41,420 nt of DNA, from NCBI RefSeq assembly GCF_005860775.1, contig NZ_VCHQ01000037.1:19343-60762 (forward strand), written 5' to 3'. The position numbers were made by a program, and so were the translations under genes. The notes under the pieces were generated by a model. It had not been told where the DNA came from. It saw only the letters and a list, made by a program, of their open reading frames with translations, and made no database searches. Shown in pieces: positions 17,570 to 27,438 of the stretch (position 1 is its first letter; every line of letters begins with the position of its first letter). Origin of the DNA: Klebsiella indica. Lineage in GTDB: Bacteria; Pseudomonadota; Gammaproteobacteria; Enterobacterales; Enterobacteriaceae.

Positions 17570-18238
17570 ATGCAAGAGAGTATCCAACTGGTTATCGATT
17601 CGGCGCCTTTTCTGCTAAAAGGAGCGATTTTCACGCTACAGCTCAGCATCGGCGGTATGTTATTTGGTCTGGTGCTAGGGTTCATTCTGGCCCTGATGCG
17701 TATGTCGTCGGTCTGGCCAGTAAAATGGCTGGCACGGATGTATATTTCCATTTTTCGCGGTACACCGCTGATCGCGCAACTGTTTATGATCTATTACGGT
17801 TTGCCGCAGTTTGGTATTGAACTGGATCCTGTTCCCGCGGCAATGATCGGTTTGTCGCTCAATACTGCGGCTTACGCAGCCGAGACGCTGCGCGCAGCCA
17901 TTGCCTCCATTGACAAAGGGCAGTGGGAAGCGGCGGCAAGTATCGGTATGACGCGCTGGCAGGCGATGCGTCGGGCTATTCTTCCGCAGGCCGCGCGGGT
18001 GGCGCTGCCGCCGCTTTCTAACAGTTTTATCAGCCTGGTGAAAGATACCTCGCTGGCCGCGACTATCCAGGTACCGGAACTGTTTCGTCAGGCGCAACTG
18101 ATCACCTCGCGTACTCTGGAGGTGTTCACCATGTATCTGGCTGCGTCACTGATCTATTGGGTGATGGCGACGGTACTGTCGACGCTGCAAAACTATTTTG
18201 AACATCAACTTAACCGCCAGGAGCGTGAGCCGAAATGA
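17570..18238 (+). CDS. tcyL: TcyL (YecS), cystine ABC transporter permease
   Basis: A 222-residue inner-membrane permease of the polar-amino-acid (HisM/GlnP) type. It has about five helices, beginning LLKGAIFTLQLSIGGMLFGL. The cytoplasmic EAA loop that contacts the ATPase is EAAASIGMTRWQAMRRAILPQA. The conserved AARVALPPLSNSFISLVKDTSL segment follows. It pairs with TcyN and TcyJ for L-cystine uptake. Its stop overlaps the tcyN start in ATGA (18235-18238), indicating translational coupling. Confidence 0.95.
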   Translation: MQESIQLVIDSAPFLLKGAIFTLQLSIGGMLFGLVLGFILALMRMSSVWPVKWLARMYISIFRGTPLIAQLFMIYYGLPQFGIELDPVPAAMIGLSLNTAAYAAETLRAAIASIDKGQWEAAASIGMTRWQAMRRAILPQAARVALPPLSNSFISLVKDTSLAATIQVPELFRQAQLITSRTLEVFTMYLAASLIYWVMATVLSTLQNYFEHQLNRQEREPK

Positions 18239-18987
18239 GTGCCATTGAAGTCAAAAACCTGGTGAAAAAATTCCATGGGCAAACGGTTCTGCATGGTATC
18301 GACCTTGAAGTACAGGAAGGCGAGGTTGTTGCAATCATCGGTCCCAGCGGCTCCGGCAAAACCACATTGTTGCGCAGTATTAATCTGCTGGAACAGCCGG
18401 AAAGCGGGACGATTCGGGTTGGTGAGGTCACGATAGATATAGCACGCAGCATCAGTCAGCAAAAAGCGGCCATTCGCCGCCTGCGTCAGCATGTGGGCTT
18501 TGTGTTTCAGAACTTCAATCTTTTTCCACATCGGACGGTTTTAGAAAATATCATTGAAGGGCCGGTAATCGTTAAAGGCGAGGATAAAAACGCCGCCATT
18601 ATTCGGGCCCGTGAACTGTTGGCGAAGGTTGGCCTTGCCGGTAAAGAAAACAGCTATCCGCGGCGCTTGTCCGGCGGGCAGCAGCAGCGCGTGGCGATAG
18701 CGCGTGCGCTGGCTATGCGCCCCGATGTGATCCTGTTTGACGAACCCACATCGGCGTTAGATCCTGAACTGGTGGGTGAGGTGCTTAACACCATTCGTCA
18801 GCTGGCGCAGGAGAAGCGTACTATGGTGATAGTGACCCACGAGATGAGTTTCGCCCGTGACGTGGCGGATCGTGCGATTTTTATGGATCAGGGGCGTATT
18901 GTTGAACAGGGCGAAGCGAAATCACTGTTTGCTAATCCCCGGCAGCCGCGTACTCGCCAGTTCCTTGAAAAATTCCTGATGCAGTAA
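18235..18987 (+). CDS. tcyN: TcyN (YecC), cystine ABC transporter ATPase
   Basis: A 250-residue cytosolic ATP-binding subunit. Walker A is GPSGSGKTT, the Q-loop FVFQNFNLFPH, the signature LSGGQQQRVAIARAL, Walker B VILFDEPTSALDPE, and the H-loop IVTHEMSFARDVADR. This set and the length match E. coli YecC. It completes the cystine importer with TcyJ and TcyL and overlaps tcyL by four bases. No clear terminator follows directly; the next 370 bases lead to an ERIC element. Confidence 0.96.
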   Translation: MSAIEVKNLVKKFHGQTVLHGIDLEVQEGEVVAIIGPSGSGKTTLLRSINLLEQPESGTIRVGEVTIDIARSISQQKAAIRRLRQHVGFVFQNFNLFPHRTVLENIIEGPVIVKGEDKNAAIIRARELLAKVGLAGKENSYPRRLSGGQQQRVAIARALAMRPDVILFDEPTSALDPELVGEVLNTIRQLAQEKRTMVIVTHEMSFARDVADRAIFMDQGRIVEQGEAKSLFANPRQPRTRQFLEKFLMQ

Positions 18988-19264
18988 CATTTTCCTCCGG
19001 TTGCGTTCCCGGGGTAATGTTCTGGCGAACGCACTCTGAGGGCCCATGTTTGTACTGATTGCGGCTATCAAATGTTGCTTATTCTGCCGCAGGTTATGAG
19101 CAATCTGGTTGTGTATTTCATCAATTCAGGCGTGCCGGAGGTATACTTTATTTATTAAATCAGGTGATGTTGCCCGCGGCAGTCTAATAAATGGGGGGCT
19201 TTTTAGCCGTCAGACTTCAGGCTGCAGATGTGTTGGCTGCGGTGTGATGCGTTTCATCTATGAG

Positions 19265-19322
19265 GCACGGCCTTTCGGGAGCCGTGCAAGCGTTGTTCAA
19301 AACGGATAGTCGTTTTGTTCTG
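19265..19322 (+). repeat. Paired hairpins with a motif shared with the window's right end
   Basis: GCACGGC and GCCGTGC (19265-19271, 19281-19287) form a perfect 7-bp stem. The next bases, 19286-19318, read GCAAGCGTTGTTCAAAACG, then a loop, then CGTTTTGT, forming a second hairpin. The same GCAAGCG-Y-TGTTCAAAA frame with its own TTTTGT-closing hairpin occurs at 41287-41322. It is non-coding and lies between tcyN and sdiA. The rest of 18988-19264 shows nothing that I recognise. Confidence 0.55.
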
Positions 19323-19354
19323 CAATTCTAATTATTCAGGCTATAGATATTTTA

Positions 19355-19481
19355 TATACCCTAAATTATTCGAGTTGCAGGAAGGCGGCGACGCAGTGAA
19401 TCCCCGGGAGCGTACTCCAGTACGTGACTGGGGTGAACGAGGAAAGCCAACGCACATGCAACTTGAAGTATGACGGGTATA
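19355..19481 (+). repeat. ERIC (intergenic repeat unit) element, 127 bp
   Basis: The element is bounded by TATACCC and GGGTATA and is exactly 127 bp, the standard ERIC length. The core GTGAATCCCCGGGAGCGTAC, followed by GTGACTGGGGTGAACGA and GCCAACGCACATGCAACTTG, matches the ERIC consensus. It lies about 75 bases upstream of the sdiA start and probably forms part of the sdiA leader or promoter region. Confidence 0.95.
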
Positions 19482-19556
19482 CATATAAAAAAGATTTATG
19501 TGTTAGCTTTATATGTTTATAAGAATGATTATTACTTAGGGGTTATTTGGTCAGTT

Positions 19557-20279
19557 ATGAGGGACAATGATTTTTTCAGCTGGCGGCGGGATATGCTGCA
19601 ACAATTTCAGTCAATCGCTTCGGGGGAAGGGGTTTATAAACTGCTACAGCAGCAGGTGCAGGGACTGGAATATGATTACTTCGCGCTTTGTGTTCGGCAT
19701 CCTGTACCGTTTACGCGCCCCAGGTTGACCCTGCAATCAACCTATCCGCAGGCCTGGATGTCGCACTATCAAGCCGAAAATTATTTCGCTATTGATCCGG
19801 TACTACGCAACGAGAATTTCATTCGCGGGCATCTGCAGTGGAACGACACGTTATTTCGTGATACGCCGGAATTATGGAATGGCGCGCGCGATCATGGTTT
19901 ACGCAAAGGTGTGACTCAGTGCCGGATATTGCCGAATCATGCCCAGGGATTCCTATCCGTTTCAGGTAACAAGCCGGGTCCGGGCCCTTTTGCGGAAGAT
20001 GAACTGGAAATGCGTTTAAGTATGCTAACAGAATTAAGTTTATTCACGCTGTTGCGACTGGAAGATGGGATGGTTATGCCGCCGGAAATGAAATTTAGCC
20101 GACGCGAACTGGAGATTCTCAAATGGACGGCGGAAGGGAAAACGTCGGCAGAAGTGGCGATGATTCTCTCTATCTCTGAAAATACCGTCAATTTCCATCA
20201 GAAGAATATGCAGCGAAAATTCAATGCACCAAACAAAACGCAAATTGCCTGCTATGCGGTGGCGACGGGATTAATTTGA
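19557..20279 (+). CDS. sdiA: SdiA, LuxR-family quorum-signal receptor
   Basis: A 240-residue regulator, the E. coli length. Residues 1 to about 165 form the autoinducer-binding domain (LEYDYFALCVRHPVPFTRP; the ligand pocket lies around YQAENYFAIDPVL and LQWNDTLF; GLRKGVTQCRILPN). Residues about 175-240 are a LuxR helix-turn-helix (SRRELEILKWTAEGKTSAEV, then MILSISENTVNFHQKNMQRK). It binds acyl-homoserine lactones made by other bacteria, since enterics of this group usually lack a LuxI. Start 19557 matches the family; the upstream extension runs into ERIC sequence. Only a weak TTAGGGG ribosome site is seen, and an ERIC insertion lies directly upstream. Confidence 0.94.
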   Translation: MRDNDFFSWRRDMLQQFQSIASGEGVYKLLQQQVQGLEYDYFALCVRHPVPFTRPRLTLQSTYPQAWMSHYQAENYFAIDPVLRNENFIRGHLQWNDTLFRDTPELWNGARDHGLRKGVTQCRILPNHAQGFLSVSGNKPGPGPFAEDELEMRLSMLTELSLFTLLRLEDGMVMPPEMKFSRRELEILKWTAEGKTSAEVAMILSISENTVNFHQKNMQRKFNAPNKTQIACYAVATGLI

Positions 20280-20311
20280 GTTAATTCGTTGTTCTGCGTG
20301 TCAGACGCAAA

Positions 20312-20340
20312 ACCGGCTGTCAGTCATACTTTCAGCCGGT
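20312..20340. terminator. Terminator between convergent sdiA and yecF
   Basis: ACCGGCTG at 20312-20319 and CAGCCGGT at 20333-20340 form an 8-bp stem. On the minus strand it is followed by TTTTGCG, so it best fits as the yecF terminator; it may also stop sdiA transcripts. Confidence 0.65.
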
Positions 20341-20346
20341 GAATGA

Positions 20347-20571
20347 TTACTGACGGTACGCCTGTTTAATTTGCTTGACCGTACTGGAGAATACGGCAGC
20401 CTGAGCCTTATCTTCCATCTGCGCGATTTGCTTTTCCATTTTAATAATCACGCGGCCTGCATCTGCCTGGCCCATGGCCTGAAGCATCAACGTCAGCATC
20501 GCTTTCAGGCAGCAAACTTCTTGCGCCAGCTCTTGATTATTTTCTGCAGTGGAAAAATCTGGTGTACTCAT
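20347..20571 (-). CDS. yecF: YecF, DUF2594 protein
   Basis: A 74-residue protein starting [20 protein letters not shown], followed by [20 protein letters not shown] and ending [11 protein letters not shown], virtually the E. coli YecF sequence. It is small, helical and soluble, of unknown function. Start 20571 gives the E. coli length; the frame is open 24 codons further upstream. It is convergent with sdiA and divergent from uvrY. Confidence 0.93.
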   Translation of the reverse strand: MSTPDFSTAENNQELAQEVCCLKAMLTLMLQAMGQADAGRVIIKMEKQIAQMEDKAQAAVFSSTVKQIKQAYRQ

Positions 20572-20874
20572 CGATATCCTCGTTTGCTTTCTGCGCAAAT
20601 GCGCATGACTAAAAGTAAAGGCGGCGCAGTATACCACAAGCAAGGGAAAAAAGAGTGCCTGATTTCTGTTCTCTCATTTGAATGGTGAATGGTTCTATTT
20701 GTTGCGTAATACGTAATTATGGGGCCTGAGCGGGATAATTTTGCGTGATGCTATTTTTTCGTTAATAATTGTTACATATCAGCGCTGTATTTCGCTTCTA
20801 CATAAAGTGTTGTGTTTTTGCGTAATCTGTATGATCAATGTTAAAAAAATGGTGTTGTATAACGCTATGTTATC

Positions 20875-20888
20875 TATGGAATTCCATA
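20875..20888. promoter_or_regulatory. 14-bp perfect palindrome upstream of uvrY
   Basis: TATGGAATTCCATA is a perfect palindrome, flanked by TATC and AGATA, which extend the symmetry with a one-base offset. It lies 142 bases before the uvrY start, in the 458-base yecF-uvrY intergenic region. The rest of that region is AT-rich and shows no gene. It is a plausible binding site for a dimeric regulator; I do not recognise which. Confidence 0.4.
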
Positions 20889-21029
20889 AGATACGCTGAC
20901 AAATTTTCACTATGGCGTAAGAAAGTTTTCGTAGCACATTTTTGGGCTTTTAAAGTTACGATAAAACCCGGTAATATGTAAAAGATAAGCTATCAGTAGC
21001 GTTATCCCTCAATTCTGGAGATTATTCCT

Positions 21030-21686
21030 TTGATCAACGTCCTTCTTGTTGATGACCACGAACTAGTGCGCGCAGGGATACGACGCATTCTGGAAGATAT
21101 AAAAGGGATTAAAGTTGCCGGCGAAGCCTGCTGCGGCGAGGATGCCGTGAAATGGTGCCGCGCACATCCCGTTGATGTCGTCCTGATGGATATGAATATG
21201 CCGGGTATCGGCGGACTTGAAGCGACGCGTAAGATTGTCCGCTCTGTTGCCGATGCCAAAGTGATTATGCTGACGGTGCATACTGAAAACCCACTGCCGG
21301 CCAGGGTTATGCAAGCCGGCGCGGCGGGGTATCTCAGTAAAGGCGCAGCGCCGAAGGAAGTCGTCAATGCGATTCGTTGCGTGGCGTCCGGCCAGCGTTA
21401 TATCGCCTCGGATATCGCCCAACAAATGGCCCTCAGCCAGATTGAACCTGAAAAGGCAGAATCGCCGTTTGCCAGTTTGTCCGAGCGAGAATTGCAGATT
21501 ATGCTGATGATCACCCGAGGTCAGAAGGTCAATGAGATCTCAGAGCAGTTAAATCTGAGTCCTAAGACGGTGAACAGCTATCGTTATCGTATGTTCAGTA
21601 AACTTAACATTCATGGCGATGTGGAGCTGACGCACCTGGCAATTCGCCATGGCCTGTGCAATACGGAGTCGTTAGCAAGTCAGTGA
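21030..21686 (+). CDS. uvrY: UvrY, response regulator of the BarA-UvrY system
   Basis: A 218-residue protein. The receiver domain has DDHELVRAG acidic residues, the phosphorylated aspartate in [10 protein letters not shown], the conserved threonine in VIMLTVHTE, and the lysine in LSKGAAP. The C-terminal LuxR helix-turn-helix is [20 protein letters not shown], then [19 protein letters not shown]. It activates csrB and csrC sRNA genes in response to BarA sensing of short-chain carboxylates. The start is a TTG at 21030, as in E. coli, with CTGGAGATTATTCC upstream. It overlaps uvrC by four bases. Confidence 0.96.
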   Translation: MINVLLVDDHELVRAGIRRILEDIKGIKVAGEACCGEDAVKWCRAHPVDVVLMDMNMPGIGGLEATRKIVRSVADAKVIMLTVHTENPLPARVMQAGAAGYLSKGAAPKEVVNAIRCVASGQRYIASDIAQQMALSQIEPEKAESPFASLSERELQIMLMITRGQKVNEISEQLNLSPKTVNSYRYRMFSKLNIHGDVELTHLAIRHGLCNTESLASQ

Positions 21687-23515
21687 GTGATGTTTTTGAC
21701 GCCAAAGCTTTCCTGAAGACAGTTACCAGCCAACCGGGCGTCTATCGTATGTATGATGCTGGCGGTACTGTCATTTATGTAGGTAAAGCCAAAGATTTAA
21801 AAAAGCGCCTCAGCAGCTATTTTCGCAGCAATCTGGCTTCGCGCAAAACGGAGGCGCTGGTGGCGCTCATCGCGCAGATAGACGTGACCGTTACCCACAC
21901 CGAAACGGAAGCGCTGCTGCTTGAGCACAATTATATCAAGCTGTATCAGCCGCGTTACAACGTGCTGCTGCGCGATGATAAATCCTACCCTTTTATTTTT
22001 CTTAGCGGCGATACCCATCCTCGTCTGGCCATGCATCGCGGGGCAAAGCATGCGAAAGGTGAGTATTTTGGCCCGTTTCCGAATGGTTATGCGGTTCGCG
22101 AAACTTTAGCTCTGCTGCAAAAAATCTTCCCCATCCGGCAGTGTGAAAACAGTGTGTACCGCAATCGCTCCCGGCCCTGCCTGCAATATCAAATTGGTCG
22201 CTGTCTGGGGCCGTGTGTCGCCGGGCTGGTGAGTGAAGAAGAGTATGCACAGCAGGTTGATTATGTCCGCCTGTTCCTTACGGGTAAGGACGATCAGGTG
22301 CTCACGCAGTTGATTGCCCGCATGGAGAAGGCCAGCCGGTCGCTGGCGTTTGAAGAGGCGGCGCGGATCCGCGATCAGATTCAGGCCGTGCGTCGGGTCA
22401 CCGAAAAGCAGTTTGTTTCTAATACCGGGGACGATCTGGATGTGATTGGCGTGGCGTTTGAGGCCGGAATGGCCTGTGTCCACGTGCTATTTATTCGTCA
22501 GGGTAAAGTGCTGGGTAGCCGCAGCTATTTCCCCAGAGTCCCCAATGGAACCGAACTGGGGGAAGTTGTGGAAACCTTTGTCGGTCAATTCTATTTACAG
22601 GGCAGCCAGATGCGTACTTTACCTGGCGAGATCTTACTGGATTTTAATCTGGGTGATAAAACGCTGCTGTCCGATTCGCTCTCTGAGCTGGCGGGGCGTC
22701 GGGTTAATGTACAGACGAAGCCGCGTGGCGATCGTGCACGTTATTTGAAGCTGGCGCGGACCAATGCTGCGACGGCGTTGACGGCTAAACTTTCTCAACA
22801 CGCGACGATTACGCAACGCCTGCAGGCGCTGGCAACATTGCTTAAGCTGCCGACGGTGAATAGGATGGAGTGTTTCGATATCAGTCACACTATGGGTGAG
22901 CAGACGGTCGCCTCGTGCGTGGTTTTTGACAATAACGGGCCGCTGCGCGCGGAATATCGCCGTTATAACATTACCGGCATCACGCCGGGAGATGATTATG
23001 CGGCGATGAATCAGGTTCTGCGTCGTCGCTATGGCAAGGCGATAGAAGAGAGTAAAATTCCTGATGTTATCCTGATTGATGGCGGTAAAGGTCAGCTTGG
23101 ACAGGCGAAAACGGTTTTTGCCGGGCTGGATGTTCCGTGGGATAAAAATCATCCTTTGCTGTTGGGCGTGGCAAAAGGCAGTGACCGTAAAGCGGGTCTG
23201 GAGACGCTATTTTTCGACGCGGAAGGTGACGGTTTTAGCTTGCCGCCGGATTCACCGGCGCTGCATGTTATCCAGCATATACGTGATGAATCACACGATC
23301 ATGCTATTTCCGGTCATCGCAAAAAACGGGCGAAGGTGAAAAGCACCAGCACGTTAGAAACGATTGAAGGAGTGGGGCCAAAACGCCGACAAATGCTGCT
23401 GAAATATATGGGGGGTCTGCAAGGGCTGCAGAAAGCCAGCGTCGAAGAGATTGCTAAAGTACCGGGTATATCTCACGGTCTGGCAGAAAAGATCTTCTAC
23501 TCGTTGAAACATTAG
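21683..23515 (+). CDS. uvrC: UvrC, excinuclease ABC subunit C
   Basis: A 610-residue nuclease, identical in length to E. coli UvrC. It contains the N-terminal GIY-YIG domain ([20 protein letters not shown], 3' incision) and Cys motifs ([17 protein letters not shown]). The UVR motif that binds UvrB is [17 protein letters not shown]. The RNase-H-like 5'-incision domain includes [20 protein letters not shown] and [12 protein letters not shown], and two C-terminal HhH motifs follow ([31 protein letters not shown]). The start is GTG at 21683, overlapping the uvrY stop in GTGA; an upstream in-frame ATG at 21656 is inside uvrY and not conserved. Confidence 0.97.
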   Translation: MSDVFDAKAFLKTVTSQPGVYRMYDAGGTVIYVGKAKDLKKRLSSYFRSNLASRKTEALVALIAQIDVTVTHTETEALLLEHNYIKLYQPRYNVLLRDDKSYPFIFLSGDTHPRLAMHRGAKHAKGEYFGPFPNGYAVRETLALLQKIFPIRQCENSVYRNRSRPCLQYQIGRCLGPCVAGLVSEEEYAQQVDYVRLFLTGKDDQVLTQLIARMEKASRSLAFEEAARIRDQIQAVRRVTEKQFVSNTGDDLDVIGVAFEAGMACVHVLFIRQGKVLGSRSYFPRVPNGTELGEVVETFVGQFYLQGSQMRTLPGEILLDFNLGDKTLLSDSLSELAGRRVNVQTKPRGDRARYLKLARTNAATALTAKLSQHATITQRLQALATLLKLPTVNRMECFDISHTMGEQTVASCVVFDNNGPLRAEYRRYNITGITPGDDYAAMNQVLRRRYGKAIEESKIPDVILIDGGKGQLGQAKTVFAGLDVPWDKNHPLLLGVAKGSDRKAGLETLFFDAEGDGFSLPPDSPALHVIQHIRDESHDHAISGHRKKRAKVKSTSTLETIEGVGPKRRQMLLKYMGGLQGLQKASVEEIAKVPGISHGLAEKIFYSLKH

Positions 23516-23572
23516 GGGCTCTGTAGCAACATAGGGCTAATTTTTACTTACAACAGATAGTTACCCGTTATT

Positions 23573-24121
23573 ATGCGATTTAATATCCCTACGTTGCTTA
23601 CTCTGTTTCGCGTCATTCTTATCCCGTTCTTTGTACTGGCGTTTTACCTGCCATTTACCTGGGCGCCATTTGCCTGCGCGCTGATTTTCTTTATTGCCGC
23701 AGTGACCGACTGGTTTGATGGCTACCTGGCGCGCCGCTGGAACCAGAGCACCCGTTTCGGTGCTTTCCTTGACCCGGTAGCGGATAAAGTGATGGTGGCG
23801 ATTGCGATGGTGCTGGTTGCTGAACACTACCACACCTGGTGGGTGACGTTACCGGCCGCAACGATGATCGCCCGTGAAATCATTATTTCCGCGCTACGTG
23901 AGTGGATGGCCGAACTGGGCAAGCGCAGCAGCGTGGCGGTATCGTGGATAGGTAAAGTGAAAACCACCGCTCAGATGACGGCGTTGGTGTGGATGCTGTG
24001 GCGGCCATATATTTGGGTTGAATGGGCGGGAATCGGTCTGTTTTTTGTCGCGGCAGTACTGACGCTGTGGTCTATGCTGCAATATTTGAACGCGGCACGT
24101 GGGGATTTGCTTGAACAGTGA
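23573..24121 (+). CDS. pgsA: PgsA, phosphatidylglycerophosphate synthase
   Basis: A 182-residue inner-membrane enzyme that joins CDP-diacylglycerol and glycerol-3-phosphate, the first step to phosphatidylglycerol and cardiolipin. The CDP-alcohol phosphotransferase motif is complete: [20 protein letters not shown] followed by VADK, giving the D-x2-DG-x2-AR-x8-G-x3-D-x3-D pattern with the preceding TDWFDG. Hydrophobic helices flank it. It ends 150 bases before glyW, the same order as in E. coli. Confidence 0.97.
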   Translation: MRFNIPTLLTLFRVILIPFFVLAFYLPFTWAPFACALIFFIAAVTDWFDGYLARRWNQSTRFGAFLDPVADKVMVAIAMVLVAEHYHTWWVTLPAATMIAREIIISALREWMAELGKRSSVAVSWIGKVKTTAQMTALVWMLWRPYIWVEWAGIGLFFVAAVLTLWSMLQYLNAARGDLLEQ

Positions 24122-24171
24122 TCGTTTCGGCGCAATTTTCAGCAAACAATACGGGGTTTTAAAAAATAACG

Positions 24172-24199
24172 TTGACTCATTGCGCCAGGTAAGTAGAAT
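24172..24199 (+). promoter_or_regulatory. Promoter of the glyW-cysT-leuZ tRNA operon
   Basis: -35 TTGACT (24172-24177) and -10 TAGAAT (24194-24199) are 16 bp apart. They are followed by the GC-containing discriminator GCAACGC usual in stringently controlled stable-RNA promoters. It lies 72 bases before the first tRNA. Confidence 0.75.
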
Positions 24200-24271
24200 G
24201 CAACGCATCGAACGGCAGCACAGTCTGACAGACGATAACGAAATCAAGTGATTAGCAATTAGCTTGACACT

Positions 24272-24347
<76 letters not shown>

Positions 24348-24385
24348 GTTAAAAGCATCGGCAAATGCGGGTGTTAATGTATTAA

Positions 24386-24459
24386 GGCGCGTTAGCAAAG
24401 CGGTTATGTAGCGGATTGCAAATCCGTCTAGTCCGGTTCGACTCCGGAACGCGCCTCCA
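24386..24459 (+). tRNA. cysT: tRNA-Cys (anticodon GCA)
   Basis: A 74-nt cloverleaf starting GGCGCGTTAGCAAAGCGG, anticodon loop TTGCAAA, T-arm CCGGTTCGACTCCGG, ending GCGCCTCCA. Middle gene of the operon. Confidence 0.97.
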
Positions 24460-24472
24460 ATTTCAATCCCGA

Positions 24473-24559
24473 GCCCGGATGGTGGAATCGGTAGACACAA
24501 GGGATTTAAAATCCCTCGGCGTTCGCGCTGTGCGGGTTCAAGTCCCGCTCCGGGTACCA
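24473..24559 (+). tRNA. leuZ: tRNA-Leu (anticodon UAA)
   Basis: An 87-nt class II tRNA starting GCCCGGATGGTGGAATCGG, anticodon loop TTTAAAA, long variable arm, T-arm GCGGGTTCAAGTCCCGC, encoded CCA. Gene content diverges from E. coli directly after it. Confidence 0.97.
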
Positions 24560-24601
24560 TTGGGATAAAAGCAGAATAATCAAAGCAATAAGCAGTGTCG
24601 T

Positions 24602-24626
24602 AAAACCACCTCCGGGTGGTTTTTTT
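24602..24626 (+). terminator. Terminator of the tRNA operon
   Basis: AAACCACC and GGTGGTTT arms around TCCG are followed by seven T residues, 43 bases after leuZ. Bases 24627-24894, up to the end of treA, hold no gene that I recognise. Confidence 0.9.
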
Positions 24627-24894
24627 GTGCCTGCCATTCACCTTTCTGACGATGATTTTGCCTCCCGGCATAAAAATGACTTTTCTATTTCCCCATAATT
24701 TCCCCACAATCAGAACAAGGTACATTTGCCGATCGTACCGTGAACTATGTTTTCCCCGGAAAATCCTTCCCCGAAGCCTGAATGTTTTTTGTATTTGAGT
24801 CGCGGATAAAAAGAGTTAATTTAATTGATCATGAAAATAAAATAGCAGACATCCCCTGAAGAGAGTGCGCGACGGATATCCGCCGCGCAAAAGG

Positions 24895-26643
24895 TCACTG
24901 CGCAGTTTGTTTATTTTCCGTGGCGACAGGATCGTTGGCTGCAGGCTCGGGGAGGCTGTTAGACACCTTGTCGGGCGCGTCATTCGTTGCCGGGCGCGTA
25001 GCCGGAACGGAATCGCACGGTTTCTCCTGCGGACAAATCAGAACCAGCATTTTCAACGTCACGCCATTAGTCCAGCCAAAACCATCCTGCAACGGGTACT
25101 CTCCGCCACCACCACCGGTGCCCGTAGAGCTGACATTGTATTTTTCAACCAGCTTCTGCTCCTTATCGTAAGTGTGCTGGACGTTACGCAGGAAGCGCCA
25201 GCTTACCTCCATGGCGATTTTCTTTTGACCATATTTTTGCAGACCTTCAGCAGCAACCCACTGTAGCGGCGCCCAGCCGTTTGGCGCATCCCATTGCTGG
25301 CCGCTATCCACCGTCGTGGTGGTCAGTCCGCCGGGTTTAAGTAATCGAGATTCGGTGGCGGCGGCGACTTTTGCCGCGCGTTCGCTGGAGGCGGCATTGA
25401 CGTACAGAGGGAACAACGCCGCGGCGGTCAACTGATTACGTACTTTGTGATTCTTCAGATCGTAATCGGCGTACCAGCCTTCTTTATCATTCCACAGGTA
25501 TTTCTCCAGCGCTTTCTGTCTGGCGCTGGCTAAGGCCTCATACTGTGCGGCTTTCGCACTGTCTCCCGCCGCTGTACTGGCGCGGGAGAGCGTTTTTTCC
25601 ATATGAAACATCAGCGCGTTCAAATCAACCGGAATAATTGTGGTCGTACGGATGGTCGCGAGCTGCTGCGGATTATCCATCCAACGGGAGCTGAAATCCC
25701 AGCCGGAAGCTGCAGCGGATCGCAGATCGCGGTAGATCTCGGTGGCCGGACGGTTTGGGTTGCTTTTGGCGGTAGTGACATCATCCAGCCAGGATTCTGG
25801 TCGCGGCGTGTCTTTGTCATCCCAGTAGCGATTAAGCAGCGATCCATCAGGCATGCGTACAACACGCTGGTTGGCGCTGCCGGGTTCAAGCGCTTCAGCT
25901 CCCGCCATCCAGTACTGGTACTCTTTTTCCATCTGCGGCTGCCATTTTTTGAGCGCCTCGTTACCATCGTGCGTGGCCAGCAGTTCGACCATAAATGAAA
26001 AGAACGGGGGTTGCGAGCGGCTCAGATAGTAGGTGCGGTTGCCGTTGGGAATATGGCCCCAGGTATCAATTTCAGCAGCGAAATTCGCCACCATATCTTC
26101 GATTTTATCCCAGTGCCCACTCTCTGCCAGACCGAGCATGGTGAAGTAGCTGTCCCAGTAATAGACTTCGCGAAAGCGTCCGCCGGGGACCACATAAGGT
26201 TTTGGCAGCGGCAACAATGAATCCCATTTTTCCACCTCGACGGTGCTGCGCGTCAGTACCGGCCATAACCCGTCAATATGCTGGCGCAACGTCTGTCCTG
26301 CTGGCGGAACGTACCGATCATTCTCTCCCGGAAGCGTAAAATTGAGTTCGACGAAGTGTCGTAAATCGAAACTTCTCTGATTCTTCTGCATGCGGTAATC
26401 GGCAAGGATCATCAGCGGATCGCTGTTCGGGATAGCGTCGGCGAAAGTTTTCTGATCGGAGAAAAGTCTGGCGCTTTGCACATCATTAAATAGCGGACCG
26501 AGCAGAATATCGGGCGATTGCGGGGTGGTGCGGGGCTCCGCCGCCTGAGCCGTCAGCGTCGCCAGGGCGATGAATGCCCCTCCCAGCGCCAGATGTAGAG
26601 CATAGGGAAGGGGGGCGGGGCGACGAGAAGCGGAACGCGTCAT
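24895..26643 (-). CDS. treA: TreA, periplasmic trehalase
   Basis: A 582-residue GH37 enzyme that splits trehalose into two glucoses in the periplasm. A signal peptide (hydrophobic [17 protein letters not shown], cleaved near AQA-AEP) precedes [15 protein letters not shown]. Both trehalase signatures are present: [20 protein letters not shown] and [14 protein letters not shown]. The catalytic acids are expected in SGWDFSSRW and near [14 protein letters not shown], and a GGGGGEY loop is conserved. The C-terminal tail is low complexity ([11 protein letters not shown]...[17 protein letters not shown]). ATAAGGAGAACAACCT is the ribosome site. The N-terminus differs from E. coli TreA and the gene sits elsewhere in the E. 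coli map, so it was relocated or gained here. Confidence 0.94.
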   Translation of the reverse strand: MTRSASRRPAPLPYALHLALGGAFIALATLTAQAAEPRTTPQSPDILLGPLFNDVQSARLFSDQKTFADAIPNSDPLMILADYRMQKNQRSFDLRHFVELNFTLPGENDRYVPPAGQTLRQHIDGLWPVLTRSTVEVEKWDSLLPLPKPYVVPGGRFREVYYWDSYFTMLGLAESGHWDKIEDMVANFAAEIDTWGHIPNGNRTYYLSRSQPPFFSFMVELLATHDGNEALKKWQPQMEKEYQYWMAGAEALEPGSANQRVVRMPDGSLLNRYWDDKDTPRPESWLDDVTTAKSNPNRPATEIYRDLRSAAASGWDFSSRWMDNPQQLATIRTTTIIPVDLNALMFHMEKTLSRASTAAGDSAKAAQYEALASARQKALEKYLWNDKEGWYADYDLKNHKVRNQLTAAALFPLYVNAASSERAAKVAAATESRLLKPGGLTTTTVDSGQQWDAPNGWAPLQWVAAEGLQKYGQKKIAMEVSWRFLRNVQHTYDKEQKLVEKYNVSSTGTGGGGGEYPLQDGFGWTNGVTLKMLVLICPQEKPCDSVPATRPATNDAPDKVSNSLPEPAANDPVATENKQTAQ

Positions 26644-27390
26644 AGGTTGTTCTCCTTATCATTGCAGACTCTGTGCCACTGCATTTGGCTATCAGAAAAC
26701 CTTAGACGAATATTTGCCGCTGCGCGTGCGGGAGGTAACATTTTGCGTGAAAACAGCAGATTTACCGGCTGCTGCTGCCATCACAAAATCAATATATTGG
26801 CGGTGAAAATAGCCTTTGTTGGCCTGTATTGCCGATAAGGTAAAATTGCCGGATCAGGTAAAAATAAAGGGAAGGAAAAGCCGTCCAGCGTGAGGCGAGG
26901 CCATGTGGTATCCGCTCTCGCATGAATACCACTATCAATGGTCGTAGCTTCAAGGACAGTCGACAAATGCTCTGCTGGCTAACATCGGCGGGTAGATTAC
27001 GCAATGCTCCGGGGCCGAGAAAATATTGCAACATGCTACGTTAGATGTCTGTAAGAGGGAGAGTCTGGCGATGGAAACCTGGTGTCAGCAGGCCGTTTTT
27101 TGGACAATTCAGGTTCGATGTAAGGATAATGCCCGTGTCAGATGGCAATAACGGCAGTTCTGAGTGATGTTTCGTGTGTCTCTGATGACGGCGTCCCGTT
27201 TCCTCACGCACCCAATGGTAAATCTCCGCGACGTTAACCCGATACCATGCGCTTCACTGACTCCGTCACCAGGGATTGGTTGTTGGTTGGAAAAATTCCG
27301 CGGAGTCAGTCCATTCCCCATCGGTCGACATTTGCCACTGGCTGGCATCCTTTAAAAATTCGCGCCAGTACTTTCACCTGATATACTTTC
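26644..27390. other. Unassigned region between treA and the diguanylate cyclase gene
   Basis: About 750 bases without a convincing gene. Short minus-strand frames at 26789-27034 (starting MLQYFLGPGALRNLPADVS) and 27109-27348 exist, but they lack ribosome binding sites and adjoining frames look equally plausible, as in decayed coding DNA. I cannot name a source gene. The first 150 bases upstream of treA should hold its promoter. Confidence 0.35.
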
Positions 27391-27413
27391 CGCCAGTTTT
27401 GTTAAAACTGGCG
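27391..27413. promoter_or_regulatory. Perfect 10-bp stem-loop upstream of the diguanylate cyclase gene
   Basis: CGCCAGTTTT-GTT-AAAACTGGCG ends 25 bases before the ATG. In RNA it forms a 10-bp stem with a three-base loop just 5' of the AAGGGA ribosome site. On DNA it is an ideal dimer operator. The arm ends in AAAA rather than a T-run on the sense strand, so it is not a normal terminator for upstream genes. Confidence 0.55.
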
Positions 27414-27438
27414 AACCGCGTTGTTAAGGGAATTGATT

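Noticed and set aside
19470..19556. 29-codon N-terminal extension of sdiA
   Set aside because: It begins inside the ERIC element and is not part of the SdiA family; the conserved start MRDNDFFSWRR is at 19557.
26789..27348. Minus-strand frames upstream of treA as small transposase-like genes
   Set aside because: I could not match them to any transposase family, and no terminal repeats or ribosome sites were found; left as unassigned sequence.
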